From positions 1-19,035 of the forward strand of contig CALGOD010000580.1 of the NCBI GenBank assembly GCA_937957845.1: a stretch of 19,035 nucleotides of DNA. The letters run 5' to 3'. The notes beneath the pieces were generated by a model that had not been told where the DNA came from, did no database searches, and worked only from the letters and a program-made list of their open reading frames with translations. The DNA comes from an uncultured Nocardiopsis sp. (GTDB taxonomy: Bacteria > Actinomycetota > Actinomycetes > Streptosporangiales > Streptosporangiaceae). Position 1 is the first letter of the stretch, and each line of letters starts with the position of its first letter. Both the position numbers and the translations under genes were made by a program. Below, piece by piece: positions 5,647-12,479 of the stretch.

Positions 5647-6315
5647 ATGGAGCCCAAGAAGCAGACGACGATCCGCACAGCGGAGCACGTGGCCGACACC
5701 GTCCAAGAGGCCGTGCTCTCGGAGAAGCGACGCCTGCGGCGGCTGGTCGGCGACCGGCTGCGGCGACATCTCCTGGGGGAGGGCGTGGACCCGGACGTCC
5801 CGTTGAGTGCGCTGGCGCCGGCGGAGGCGCGTCGGCGCCGTGCGCTGCGGCGGCGTTTCAAGACCGAGGTGCTCGCGGGCGGTGTACGGCCGACGGTGGA
5901 TGCGCTGGTGGAGGCGGCGATCGTCGCCGAACTCGGGGGCCGGGGCTGGTTGGACGGGCCGGTGCCGGTGGTGGACCGGGAAATGGTGCCCGTCTCCCGC
6001 TGGCCGGGCAGCGGTTCGGGAGAGCGGGGTGCGGCGTGGCGAGGGTCGGTGACCGCGCGGGTGGCGACTCACCTGTTGGAACGGACCGTGGCGCGGTGCT
6101 GGGAGCACTCGGCCCCGGCTGTGGCGGCGCTCGTCGACTGGCGTGACCGGCATCCGGACCTGGTCCACCGCGCCCAGGATCCGGGGGCGTGGGAGGAGTA
6201 CGACCGGCTTGCCGCAGGCGTGCTCACGCCGGGCGACGTGTACCGGGACGCACTCGCGCGGGTCCGTCTGCCCGAGACCAGGAACGGGGCGGTCACAGTC
6301 CAGGACGGAGGGTGA
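5647..6315 (+). CDS. Unknown basic protein
   Basis: A 222-aa protein I do not recognise. The N-terminus (KKQTTIRTAEHVADTVQEAV, then SEKRRLRRLVGDRLRRHLL) is strongly basic and helical. Residues 55-80 include ALAPAEARRRRALRRRFKTE, and the rest is predicted helical with WRDRHPDLVHRAQDPGAWEEYDRLAAG near the C-terminus. Charge and helicity suggest nucleic-acid binding; this is inference. The ATG at 5647 has only a weak purine stretch upstream (GAAGATGGG). An alternative ATG at 5611 would put the first codons inside the AT-rich motif shared with the next gene, so 5647 is preferred. High third-position GC and absence of internal stops support coding. Confidence 0.65.
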   Translation: MEPKKQTTIRTAEHVADTVQEAVLSEKRRLRRLVGDRLRRHLLGEGVDPDVPLSALAPAEARRRRALRRRFKTEVLAGGVRPTVDALVEAAIVAELGGRGWLDGPVPVVDREMVPVSRWPGSGSGERGAAWRGSVTARVATHLLERTVARCWEHSAPAVAALVDWRDRHPDLVHRAQDPGAWEEYDRLAAGVLTPGDVYRDALARVRLPETRNGAVTVQDGG

Positions 6316-6348
6316 GCCCCTGCTTGGTGTGGCTGCGCGCGCCGGTCA

Positions 6349-6371
6349 GATTTAAGTTTGCCTACATAAAT
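6349..6371 (+). promoter_or_regulatory. Shared motif GATTTAAGTTTGC, copy 2, within a 22-bp dyad
   Basis: The motif at 6349-6361 is extended into an imperfect dyad, ATTTAAGT (6350-6357), TTGCCT, ACATAAAT (6364-6371), with 7 of 8 pairs. It sits about 60 bp upstream of the predicted promoter for the exonuclease gene. Candidate operator or UP-like element. Confidence 0.4.
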
Positions 6372-6431
6372 TATCCCGGCTACGCGCGCGAATCCCCTTG
6401 TTAGAAGGTGTTTTCGGTTTCGTGCGACTGC

Positions 6432-6460
6432 TTGTTTTGCACGCGGGCGGCGGCTACGGT
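6432..6460 (+). promoter_or_regulatory. Predicted promoter of the exonuclease gene
   Basis: -35 TTGTTT (6432-6437), 17-nt spacer, -10 TACGGT (6455-6460). The inferred transcript start (about 6467) is some 30 nt before the TTG start codon, leaving room for the AGGAG ribosome site. Confidence 0.5.
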
Positions 6461-6499
6461 CGGTCCCATGTTGACCACGACCAGGAGAAGGGCGGACAG

Positions 6500-7675
6500 T
6501 TGGGCGAGCGCGCGGACTACGGGCCGTACCAGGCGGCGGCGCGGGCGGGGCTGAGCCGTTCGGAGTGGAAGCGGGCGGTGGAGGCCGGGCTTGTCCTGGG
6601 CCCGCGCTCGACGGGCCGCTGGACCTCGGCGGCGGTGGAGTACGCACGGCGTCGGCGGGCTTGGATCCGTACCGAACTTCAGGTGGAGGCGGCGCGCAGG
6701 TATGAGTGGGGGCAGGCGCCCGCGCATCTGCTCACCCGTGCCCAGCTTGCTGAGCCGGGCGAGGATCGGCCGGTGCCGCTGCGGCCGGGCGGTCCGATCC
6801 GTGGGGTCATCCGCTACTACCGGCACGGCTGGAAGCAGACCTACTTGTACGACGTGCGCGAGGCGGTGCCCAAGCGGGCGCTGACCGACGCGCAGAAGGC
6901 GGCGATCGAGGAACGCAAGCGCCAGGCCCGTACCTGCGCCGGCTGCCATGAGGTCGTCGACCATCCCAACGAGCTGGATTCTCTGCGCCGGTGTTACTCC
7001 TGCGTGATGACGGCGGAGGCCAAGGCCTGGGCCACGGCTCGGCGCCGGGACCGGGAAGAGGCCGCGGCCTGGGCGCGTGAGATCCTGGACGATCCGGCCA
7101 CGGTCATCCTGGACACGGAGACCACGGGCCTGAACGGCTACCTGGTGGAGATCGCGGTCACCGACCGGCGCGGCCAGGTGCTGCTGGGCACCCTGGTGAA
7201 CCCGGGGTGTGAGATCGAGGCCGGCGCGGCGGCCGTGCACGGGCTGACTCCGGATGTGCTGGCGGGGGCACCGACCTACGCGGAGCTGGCCGAGAGGCTG
7301 TGGTCGGTGTTGAACGGCCGCCGGGTGGTCATCTACAACTCCGCGTTCGACTGCGACACGATCTTGTTCAACGAGGTGCTGCGCGCCGCGCGCGCCCTGG
7401 GGCCCGAGCCGCGGGACGCGGTGGCCCGGTACTGGAAACCGGTGCGGGCCCGGTCGCGGTGGGAGTGCGCGATGGAGATGTACGCGGCCTGGTTCGGCGC
7501 CTTCGACGACTACCACGGTGACTACACCTGGCAGCCGTTGGGCGGTGGCCACCGGGCGCTGGCCGACTGCCACGCGGTGCGTGAACGGCTCATCGCGATG
7601 GCCGGCTCCCTTGACTGCGCGCAGAGCAGCGTGGACCAGGGCGAGGCGCTTCTGGTGGTGGACGGGGCGTCCTGA
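6500..7675 (+). CDS. DEDDh 3'-5' exonuclease (DnaQ-like) with zinc ribbon
   Basis: 391 aa from TTG at 6500, which has AGGAGAAGGG upstream. The frame stays open to 6398, but that upstream part overlaps the predicted promoter. Residues 5-60 resemble a small DNA-binding domain (YQAAARAGLSRSEWKRAVEAG). C146-x2-C149 and C165-x2-C168 form a zinc ribbon. The exonuclease domain spans about 200-370: ILDTETTG (D205, E207), IYNSAFDCD (F283-D284) and HRALADCHAV (H351, D356), the complete DEDDh set. Such enzymes remove nucleotides from 3' ends, as in the DNA polymerase III epsilon proofreader or RNase T. Roles in plasmid replication, repair or RNA processing are all possible. It overlaps the next gene as TGATG. 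Confidence 0.85.
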   Translation: MGERADYGPYQAAARAGLSRSEWKRAVEAGLVLGPRSTGRWTSAAVEYARRRRAWIRTELQVEAARRYEWGQAPAHLLTRAQLAEPGEDRPVPLRPGGPIRGVIRYYRHGWKQTYLYDVREAVPKRALTDAQKAAIEERKRQARTCAGCHEVVDHPNELDSLRRCYSCVMTAEAKAWATARRRDREEAAAWAREILDDPATVILDTETTGLNGYLVEIAVTDRRGQVLLGTLVNPGCEIEAGAAAVHGLTPDVLAGAPTYAELAERLWSVLNGRRVVIYNSAFDCDTILFNEVLRAARALGPEPRDAVARYWKPVRARSRWECAMEMYAAWFGAFDDYHGDYTWQPLGGGHRALADCHAVRERLIAMAGSLDCAQSSVDQGEALLVVDGAS

Positions 7676-7860
7676 TGCACGTACAGATCCGTTTCGAGGG
7701 GGAGCGCGCCGACATCGACCGGTTGGTGGAGCAGATGCGCGCCGGGGTTGCGGTGCCCGTGTCCACGGGGATGGTCAAGCGACGCCGGGAGGGGTTCGTG
7801 CACGTGTACGCGGTGGCGTCCGTTCCGCCCAGAGAAATGGAGCGGGGCCCGGAGGGGTAG
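7675..7860 (+). CDS. 61-aa protein coupled to the exonuclease
   Basis: The ATG overlaps the exonuclease stop (TGATG), so translation is probably coupled. The protein starts MHVQIRFEGERADIDRLVEQ and later has VSTGMVKRRREGFVHVYAVASV. This gives a strand-helix-strand-strand pattern like a small ACT- or ferredoxin-like half domain. No family recognised. Its place suggests it works with, or modulates, the exonuclease; inference only. Confidence 0.65.
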   Translation: MHVQIRFEGERADIDRLVEQMRAGVAVPVSTGMVKRRREGFVHVYAVASVPPREMERGPEG

Positions 7861-7888
7861 CGCGGGCGGGGTGTGGTGCAACGTCGAC

Positions 7889-7923
7889 GGGCGGCCCGTC
7901 ACCGTGGTGGTGGCGGGCCGCCC
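7889..7923. terminator. Bidirectional hairpin between convergent genes
   Basis: GGGCGGCCCG (7889-7898) pairs with CGGGCCGCCC (7914-7923) across a 15-nt loop. It lies between the plus-strand stop at 7860 and the minus-strand stop at 7944 and can serve both operons. Confidence 0.7.
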
Positions 7924-7943
7924 GTGGGCCACGTGTCGCAGGG

Positions 7944-8519
7944 TTATTCGAGTTCGCTGCGGCTGGGGAAGATGCTGTGGTAGTCGTCCCAGTGCTCGAG
8001 CCACTCCGCGTATTCGTCGTCGTGGGCCACGTGGAGGACCTGCGCGGTGGGCCAGTTCCACTTGGCGCGCTCGATGGCGCGTTGTGCGTTGTCGGCCTTG
8101 ATGTGGTCGTTGGTGATGGTGTTGTTGGGCCAGCGCAGGCGTACGTGCCACTGGGGGCGCGGGTCGGCGTGGTAGTCGTAGCTGACCGGTTCGTCGGCGC
8201 CGAGCTCGGCGTCGGTGAGGGCGTCGCCGATGCGGTCGGTGATCGCGGCGCGTGTGCGCTCGGGGAGGGCGGTGTAGGCGGCCAGGGCCTTGGCGCTGGT
8301 GTAGGAGCCGGGTGTGCCGTGGCGCACGAGGATGCCGTGGGGCTCGCTCATGTCGGTGGCCAGCCAGGCGCGGACCTGGGCGGTGGTGGTGTTCGCGCGC
8401 AGGGTGGCCCAGGCCAGGGCCCCGGCGATGTCGGCGGCGGTGTTCAGGTCGGGATCTGAGTCGGTGGCGGCCTGATCGACCAGGAGGCTGGCGGCGGTCA
8501 GGGTCGGGTGGACGGTCAC
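7944..8519 (-). CDS. Unknown protein, last gene of the coiled-coil operon
   Basis: A 191-aa protein from a GTG with GAAGGAG 7 nt upstream. Residues 1-95 are helical (LVDQAATDSDPDLNTAADIA, TAQVRAWLATDM). The C-terminal part (KADNAQRAIERAKWNWPTAQ, then VLHVAHDDEYAEWLEHWDDY) is rich in Trp, Asp and Glu. SYDYHADPRPQWHVRLRWPN looks like beta strands. No family recognised. It is the last of five minus-strand genes with similar ribosome sites and short gaps, so probably part of one operon started near 10400. A hairpin follows the stop. Confidence 0.7.
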   Translation of the reverse strand: MTVHPTLTAASLLVDQAATDSDPDLNTAADIAGALAWATLRANTTTAQVRAWLATDMSEPHGILVRHGTPGSYTSAKALAAYTALPERTRAAITDRIGDALTDAELGADEPVSYDYHADPRPQWHVRLRWPNNTITNDHIKADNAQRAIERAKWNWPTAQVLHVAHDDEYAEWLEHWDDYHSIFPSRSELE

Positions 8520-8583
8520 GTGTGGCTCCTTCGTGAGGGTTGTGCCGGGTCGTTGCGGTGGCGGTGAGGGGCGCGTGGAGTTC

Positions 8584-8958
8584 CTACTCCGCTTCGATGG
8601 AGGCGGTGAGGTGGTTGGCGGCCATGGCCTGCTGGCGCATCCGCAGAAGCAGGTCGACGCGCTCGTCGATCTCCTGAACGGTCAGGGCCTGTCCGGGGGT
8701 GGGGCGCCAGCCGACCACAACGAAGCTGTAGGGGTCGGAGCGCGTGATCACGTAGCCGTTGGCGGCTAGGCGCTCGCTGATCATCGAGGCCATGAGGTCG
8801 CGGACCTGGATGTGGCCGTGCAGAACCTCGATGGTGGCCTGGTCGCTGGCGCGGCGCACACTGGCGGTGATCTGGTCGATGTCGGTTCCGGTCAGCGGCA
8901 TGACCGGGCGCTCGGTGCGGGTCGGGTCGGTCTGGGTGCGTCGGGTGAACAGTCCCAT
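8584..8958 (-). CDS. Unknown protein, paralogue A of a tandem pair
   Basis: A 124-aa protein with GAGGAG ahead of the ATG. It aligns over most of its length with the protein encoded directly upstream (8973-9320). Shared features are PLTGxD, a GY-ITRS segment, and a C-terminal ALTxxExDER with LRxRQQ and a late AN. The shared regions look like a helix, a central strand and a C-terminal helical hairpin. It has an extra basic N-terminus (MGLFTRRTQTDPTRTERPVM). Function unknown; the gap to paralogue B is 14 nt. Confidence 0.7.
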   Translation of the reverse strand: MGLFTRRTQTDPTRTERPVMPLTGTDIDQITASVRRASDQATIEVLHGHIQVRDLMASMISERLAANGYVITRSDPYSFVVVGWRPTPGQALTVQEIDERVDLLLRMRQQAMAANHLTASIEAE

Positions 8959-8972
8959 GGTGTGGTTCTCCT

Positions 8973-9320
8973 CTACTGCTGGTTAGCGGTGGTGGTTTGC
9001 TGGCGCAGGGCGGTCAGGTATGTGATGCGCTCGTCCAGCTCCTCGGCAGTCAGGGCGCGGATACTGGGGTGGTTGGCATCTCGGCCGAGCACGCTCGCGA
9101 AGTGCATGTCGCTGGAGCGGGTGATGTAGCCGATCGTGCGTAGCCTGCGCACGATCAGGTCCCGCTGGTTCCGGGAGTTAGCGGTGATGGCCAGGTGGTC
9201 GGCCACCAGTTCGACCTTGGTCTCGTCCCAGACCTGGTGGGCGATGGTGGTGACGTCGGTGGTGTCGGCGCCGGTCAGGGGGAGCAAGTGGAGGGGTGAG
9301 GCCCAGGGGTTACGCAACAT
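8973..9320 (-). CDS. Unknown protein, paralogue B of a tandem pair
   Basis: A 115-aa protein; GAAGGAG precedes the ATG. It is recognisably related to the next gene (8584-8958): LLPLTGADTTDVTT aligns with VMPLTGTDIDQITA, GYITRSSD with GYVITRSD, and RALTAEELDERITYL with ALTVQEIDERVDLL. The middle differs strongly, so the duplication is old or the copies have diverged in role. A heterodimer of the two is a reasonable hypothesis. A hairpin at 9341-9364 separates it from the gene upstream. Confidence 0.7.
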   Translation of the reverse strand: MLRNPWASPLHLLPLTGADTTDVTTIAHQVWDETKVELVADHLAITANSRNQRDLIVRRLRTIGYITRSSDMHFASVLGRDANHPSIRALTAEELDERITYLTALRQQTTTANQQ

Positions 9321-9340
9321 GTCAGGTTCTCCTTCGGGGC

Positions 9341-9364
9341 GGGGCCGGACCGGTGTCCGGCCCC
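9341..9364 (-). terminator. Hairpin inside the coiled-coil operon
   Basis: GGGGCCGGAC (9341-9350), loop CGGT, GTCCGGCCCC (9355-9364): a perfect 10-bp stem between the stop at 9372 and the ribosome site of the next gene. No U-tract follows, so it may only partly terminate and set lower expression of the downstream genes, or stabilise the mRNA. Confidence 0.55.
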
Positions 9365-9371
9365 GGGCCGG

Positions 9372-9575
9372 TCAGTGAGTGGGCGGAAGGTCGACGCCGA
9401 ACAGAGCGGCGACCTCGTCGATGGTGTAGGGGCCGTCGATGCCGTGAACAATGCCTTCAAGAAGTCGGCATTCGATGGCGTCGATCTCCTCGGGTGTCAG
9501 CTCGTCGTCGTGGATGCTGGCTCCTTCGCTAGAACGGTTCTTCGATGTCGAACCCGTCGCTGCGGTCGCGCTCAC
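9372..9575 (-). CDS. Small acidic protein with ambiguous start
   Basis: The frame ends ...DELTPEEIDAIECRLLEGI... and finishes with GPYTIDEVAALFGVDLPPTH, whose end could form part of a helix-turn-helix. From GTG at 9575 it is 67 aa and overlaps the upstream gene by 47 bases, with CCGGAG upstream. A stronger ribosome site, GCGAAGGAG, identical to those of neighbouring genes, lies just after the upstream stop. At the right distance from it is an ATC codon (9513-9515), which would give 47 aa starting IHDDELTP; no ATG, GTG or TTG follows in frame nearby. The gene is likely real; its start is undecided. Confidence 0.55.
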   Translation of the reverse strand: MSATAATGSTSKNRSSEGASIHDDELTPEEIDAIECRLLEGIVHGIDGPYTIDEVAALFGVDLPPTH

Positions 9576-10392
9576 GGGCGGGCTCGGGTTCCTGGGCTCG
9601 TTCGGTCTCCTGCTCGGGCTCCTCGCCGGAGAGCAGGTGCTGTCGGATGTGTCCCTCGGGGGTGTAGACCTCCTGGTAGGTGCGCTCGCCGGTGTCGATG
9701 CTGCGGTCCAGGTACATCACCTCCAACTGGTCGGCGCGGGCGTCGGCCTCGGCCTCGGCGTAGCCGTCATCGGTGGAACCGGTGGGGCCCTCGTCCTCGC
9801 CGGCCTCGATCTCCCCCTCCTGTGCGGACTCGGCGGCCTCGGGGTCTTCCCAGCCGTAGAACAGGCCGTCGTCGGCCTCCAGCTGGCGCAACGCCCGGTC
9901 GTAGACCTCGGTGCGGATGAGTCCGTCGTCGGCGTAGGCCCCCTCCACGGTGAGCTGGTCGCTTTCGACCGCGTCGTGGACGCGCTGGGCGGCCAGGGCG
10001 CTGCGCTGGTTCTCGCGGTTCAGGTCCGCGAACACGAGGTCATCGGCCTCGACTTCGGCTTCCAGCGCAGCTTCGGCGGCTTCCACTTGGCGCTCCAGGT
10101 CGTGGACACGCAGGCCCACTTCGGCGGCCTTGCTGCTAAGTGACCTGGCGCGTTCGGACGCCTCGGCGGCCTGGGCCTCGGCCTTCTCGGCCTCGGTGAT
10201 CAGGACACGAGACGCACGTCCGGGGAAGATCCCCAGGATGCGAGGCGTCTTCTCCGCGTGCTGGCGGAGTTCGGCCGCGCGGCGCTTGGCCGCGTTGGAC
10301 TCGTCCACAGCCGCGCCATAGGGGGCGCAGTGAGTCTCCGCGTCGGCGTAGGCGTCGGCGAGCTGGTTGCGCAGGTCGTTGACGTCGGTCAC
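9529..10392 (-). CDS. Acidic coiled-coil protein, first gene of the operon
   Basis: A 287-aa protein from GTG at 10392 with a perfect AAGGAGGT 5 nt upstream. Residues 1-120 are alanine/glutamate-rich with heptad-like spacing (AEKAEAQAAEASERARSLSS, LERQVEAAEAALEAEVEADD), predicted as coiled coil. Residues 150-200 contain GAYADDGLIRTEVYDRALRQ and LEADDGLFYGWEDPEAAESA; the C-terminus is low-complexity acidic (GEEPEQETERAQEPEPARER). No family recognised. Its ribosome site is embedded in a three-copy 17-bp iteron array also found upstream of the RHH gene at 16953, so the operon is probably under that repressor. A structural or scaffold role is possible. Confidence 0.75.
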   Translation of the reverse strand: MTDVNDLRNQLADAYADAETHCAPYGAAVDESNAAKRRAAELRQHAEKTPRILGIFPGRASRVLITEAEKAEAQAAEASERARSLSSKAAEVGLRVHDLERQVEAAEAALEAEVEADDLVFADLNRENQRSALAAQRVHDAVESDQLTVEGAYADDGLIRTEVYDRALRQLEADDGLFYGWEDPEAAESAQEGEIEAGEDEGPTGSTDDGYAEAEADARADQLEVMYLDRSIDTGERTYQEVYTPEGHIRQHLLSGEEPEQETERAQEPEPARERDRSDGFDIEEPF

Positions 10393-10402
10393 TTCAACCT
10401 CC

Positions 10403-10453
10403 TTGCTAGCTTTACAACAATGCTAGCAAAGTTATTTTGCTAGCACCACTGTT
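10403..10453. repeat. 17-bp iteron array A (three copies)
   Basis: TTGCTAGCTTTACAACA (10403-10419), ATGCTAGCAAAGTTATT (10420-10436) and TTGCTAGCACCACTGTT (10437-10453). Each has the palindromic core GCTAGC, spaced exactly 17 bp. The array abuts and overlaps the AAGGAGGT ribosome site of the minus-strand operon starting at 10392, an operator-like position. Array B at 16847 shares the same unit; the middle copies match at 14 of 17 positions. Confidence 0.75.
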
Positions 10454-10729
10454 TTGGGGATCGCCTCTGAAGTTCTGTTCATGCAAGTCAGTCGCGCACG
10501 GAGGGTCTTCCGAAAGACGGGTACTGGTTTCGGGGTGCTCGACCACTGCGGTCAGGGCTACTCACAGAACCACGTGCCAACCTGGACCGTGCGGGGTTCT
10601 GGCGCGCGCTTCCTGGGTCATTCACACATCCGGTGTCGCGCCAGGTTCCCGCTCGGAGCGGGGGGTCCAGGGGGCGCGAGCCCCCTGGTACTACCAGTCC
10701 TGAGCCTGTTGGACAGGGACAGTCCGGGG
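10454..10729. other. Intergenic region upstream of the coiled-coil operon
   Basis: No supported gene in about 275 nt. It contains the terminator hairpin at 10667-10688 for the minus-strand genes on its right. The promoter for the operon starting at 10392 should lie near or within 10403-10500; I could not identify a convincing -35/-10 pair. Confidence 0.4.
10667..10688 (-). terminator. Terminator of the methyltransferase operon
   Basis: CCAGGGGGC (10667-10675), loop GCGA, GCCCCCTGG (10680-10688): a perfect 9-bp stem about 40 nt past the stop at 10730. Confidence 0.65.
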
Positions 10730-11227
10730 TCAGCTGAGGGGTGTCCAGTGAGCCGGGACGACTCCTCCCAGGACGTCGCCATGGTCGACGGCCTGGCGCA
10801 TGGCCTGGACGACATTGGCGCCAAGGCCAAGTTCGATGTGCCCGGCGTAGAACAGGACCCATCCGTTGGCCTGGACCGCCGTAGCGAAAGCCGGCCAGCT
10901 CGCGAGTTCCCCGTCGTAGACCAGACGGGCGGGGGAGCGCATCTCCAGGCGGCCGGGGGTGAGGTGGGCCGACCATCCCCGGCCGGCGACCGGCCCGGGT
11001 ACGTAGGCGCCCGGCGGGATTGGGTGTAGCCCGATCGTGCGCAACTCTTCGAGAGCGGCGGTGCGTAACTGGGCACGACTCTCGTCGGTGAGGAACGCGG
11101 CCAGCGCGGGGGCGTCACTGCCCAGGTCCATCGCGATGACCGGGACGTCGGCGTCCGGGTCGGGAACGGGCAAGAGTCCAGGCTGCACGGTGGGCTCGGT
11201 CGGCATGGCCTTTACGGTAGCGCTCAC
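10730..11227 (-). CDS. Unknown protein, last gene of the methyltransferase operon
   Basis: 165 aa from GTG at 11227, which overlaps the previous stop as GTGA; an in-frame ATG at 11206 (158 aa) is the alternative, with a purine stretch too close to it. The sequence has a proline-rich start (PTVQPGLLPVPDPDADVPVI), a central RSPARLVYDGELASWPAFAT, and NGWVLFYAGHIELGLGANVV followed by AMRQAVDHGDVLGGVVPAHW. It looks globular and soluble. I recognise no family. Confidence 0.65.
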   Translation of the reverse strand: MSATVKAMPTEPTVQPGLLPVPDPDADVPVIAMDLGSDAPALAAFLTDESRAQLRTAALEELRTIGLHPIPPGAYVPGPVAGRGWSAHLTPGRLEMRSPARLVYDGELASWPAFATAVQANGWVLFYAGHIELGLGANVVQAMRQAVDHGDVLGGVVPAHWTPLS

Positions 11228-11628
11228 GGCCAGTACCGCACGGCGTCTGTGCGTAGGTGCTTGCGCAGTCGGGCGTCGATCGCCTCGACCAGGCCCTCGG
11301 CGTCGTCGGGGTCGGCCTCCAGCCGGTCCCCGGTATCGCTCCATCGCCACACACCACCACGAGGTTCCTCGTCCAACTCGATCCGGCCATCGGCTCCGGG
11401 GTATACGCGGTCCTCTAGAACGATGGCGATCCGGGTGCCGGTGTCGTGCGGGTGGACGTCGTAACCCTGGATCCAGGCCTCTCCCATGACCAGGATGGCC
11501 AGGCGTCGGGTCCGGTTGCTGTAGGTGAGCACGGTCAGTCCAGCGTGGACACGGCGCAGGGTCTGCTCGTCGACCTGGACGAGGGGGGCGCGGGCGCCGG
11601 TGGCCACGCGCTGGGGGAGTGCGGTCAT
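11224..11628 (-). CDS. Unknown protein, middle gene of the methyltransferase operon
   Basis: A 134-aa protein; GCGAAGGAGCCAG lies upstream of the ATG. It has VLTYSNRTRRLAILVMGEAW and GTRIAIVLEDRVYPGADGRI, suggesting a beta-rich fold, and a helical C-terminus (DDAEGLVEAIDARLRKHL). The stop overlaps the start of the next gene (GTGA), and it begins 18 nt after the methyltransferase stop, so the three genes form one unit. No family recognised. Confidence 0.65.
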   Translation of the reverse strand: MTALPQRVATGARAPLVQVDEQTLRRVHAGLTVLTYSNRTRRLAILVMGEAWIQGYDVHPHDTGTRIAIVLEDRVYPGADGRIELDEEPRGGVWRWSDTGDRLEADPDDAEGLVEAIDARLRKHLRTDAVRYWP

Positions 11629-11646
11629 GATCGTCTGGCTCCTTCG

Positions 11647-12405
11647 CTATGCCCGGGTCGCGGTCACCGTGAGCAGAGCCGACAGGGGACCGACCTGCTC
11701 GGCCGTGACGGTGGCCGTCCACCCCTTCAACAGGGATTCCAGTAGGAACTGGGAACGCGCGCTGGCGTAGGTCTGCACGCCGTAAGTGGCCGCTCCCTGA
11801 CGGTAGGCCTGCGCGGCGGCCTGGGCGCGTTCGCCGCAAGGGTGGGTGATCACCAGCCGGCTGCGCGCGGGGAGCGTGTCGGCCAGTACCGCGCAGAGCG
11901 TGGCCACCTGGGCGTCGCGCAGGTAGGGCAGGGTGAGCGTGCACACCACGCCCACGGGGTGGTTCATGTCCAGGGATGACAGCAGCGCGGGGTCGGACAG
12001 CAGCGCTGCCGGGTGCGCGAGGTCGCCGTCGACCACGCTCACGCCTGTGGCGCCGCGGTGGTAGGCGCGTCGGGTGACGGCGACCTGGAGGTCGTGGTCA
12101 ACGTAGGTCACGCGGGCGGTGGGGGAGAGCGTCTGGGCGAGGTCGTGCAGGCTGCGTTCGCCCAGCCGGGGCAGGCCGCATCCGAGGTCGACGTACTGGG
12201 TGACGCCGTTGATGGCCATGTCCATGAGGGCCTGACGGGTGTGGCTCTGGCTGGCGTCGATCATGGCCAGGGTCGCCGGATCGGCCACCACGATCTGCTC
12301 GGCCACTTGGCGGTCGGCGGCGAAGTGGTCTTTGCCCGCGCACAGGAAGTCGTGCACGCGGGCGCTGGTGACCGGAGGGATGTACGGCGGCCAGGTGGAG
12401 TTCAC
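11647..12405 (-). CDS. SAM-dependent methyltransferase, PF04672 (DUF574)-like
   Basis: 252 aa from GTG at 12405 with GGGGAGG upstream; the start also overlaps the stop of a 25-codon frame (GTGA). The N-terminus has TSARVHDFLCAGKDHFAADR, typical of the actinobacterial family once named DUF574. The SAM-binding motif is YVDLGCGLP (71-79), followed by VTYVDHD (99-105), whose D would contact the ribose, and VVDGDLAHP (124-132). Later strands include VVCTLTLPYLRD and RSRLVITHPCG. Methyl acceptor unknown. The Rossmann-fold call is secure; the family assignment is from memory of its N-terminal signature. Confidence 0.8.
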   Translation of the reverse strand: MNSTWPPYIPPVTSARVHDFLCAGKDHFAADRQVAEQIVVADPATLAMIDASQSHTRQALMDMAINGVTQYVDLGCGLPRLGERSLHDLAQTLSPTARVTYVDHDLQVAVTRRAYHRGATGVSVVDGDLAHPAALLSDPALLSSLDMNHPVGVVCTLTLPYLRDAQVATLCAVLADTLPARSRLVITHPCGERAQAAAQAYRQGAATYGVQTYASARSQFLLESLLKGWTATVTAEQVGPLSALLTVTATRA

Positions 12406-12479
12406 GCCCGAACCTCCCCAAGGGCCGGGGTGAGCGCGCGCGGGCCGGTTTCTTCGGCGTGACCGTGCAGGGTGCGCAT
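12402..12479 (-). CDS. 25-aa upstream ORF coupled to the methyltransferase
   Basis: ATG at 12479, preceded by AAGGAAA, encodes MRTLHGHAEETGPRAL and a few more residues. Its TGA overlaps the methyltransferase GTG as GTGA. It may be a leader peptide whose translation governs the enzyme gene, or an unimportant coincidence. No recognisable function. Confidence 0.4.
   Translation of the reverse strand: MRTLHGHAEETGPRALTPALGEVRA

Noticed and set aside
6401..7573. Minus-strand frame (390 codons) opposite the exonuclease
   Set aside because: The exonuclease has all DEDDh residues; the antisense frame has none and no start signals.
10730..11944. Minus-strand frame (404 codons) joining two genes
   Set aside because: Its upstream two-thirds overlap 11224-11628 and the methyltransferase in another frame and are Arg/Pro-rich; only the part from 11227 is credible.
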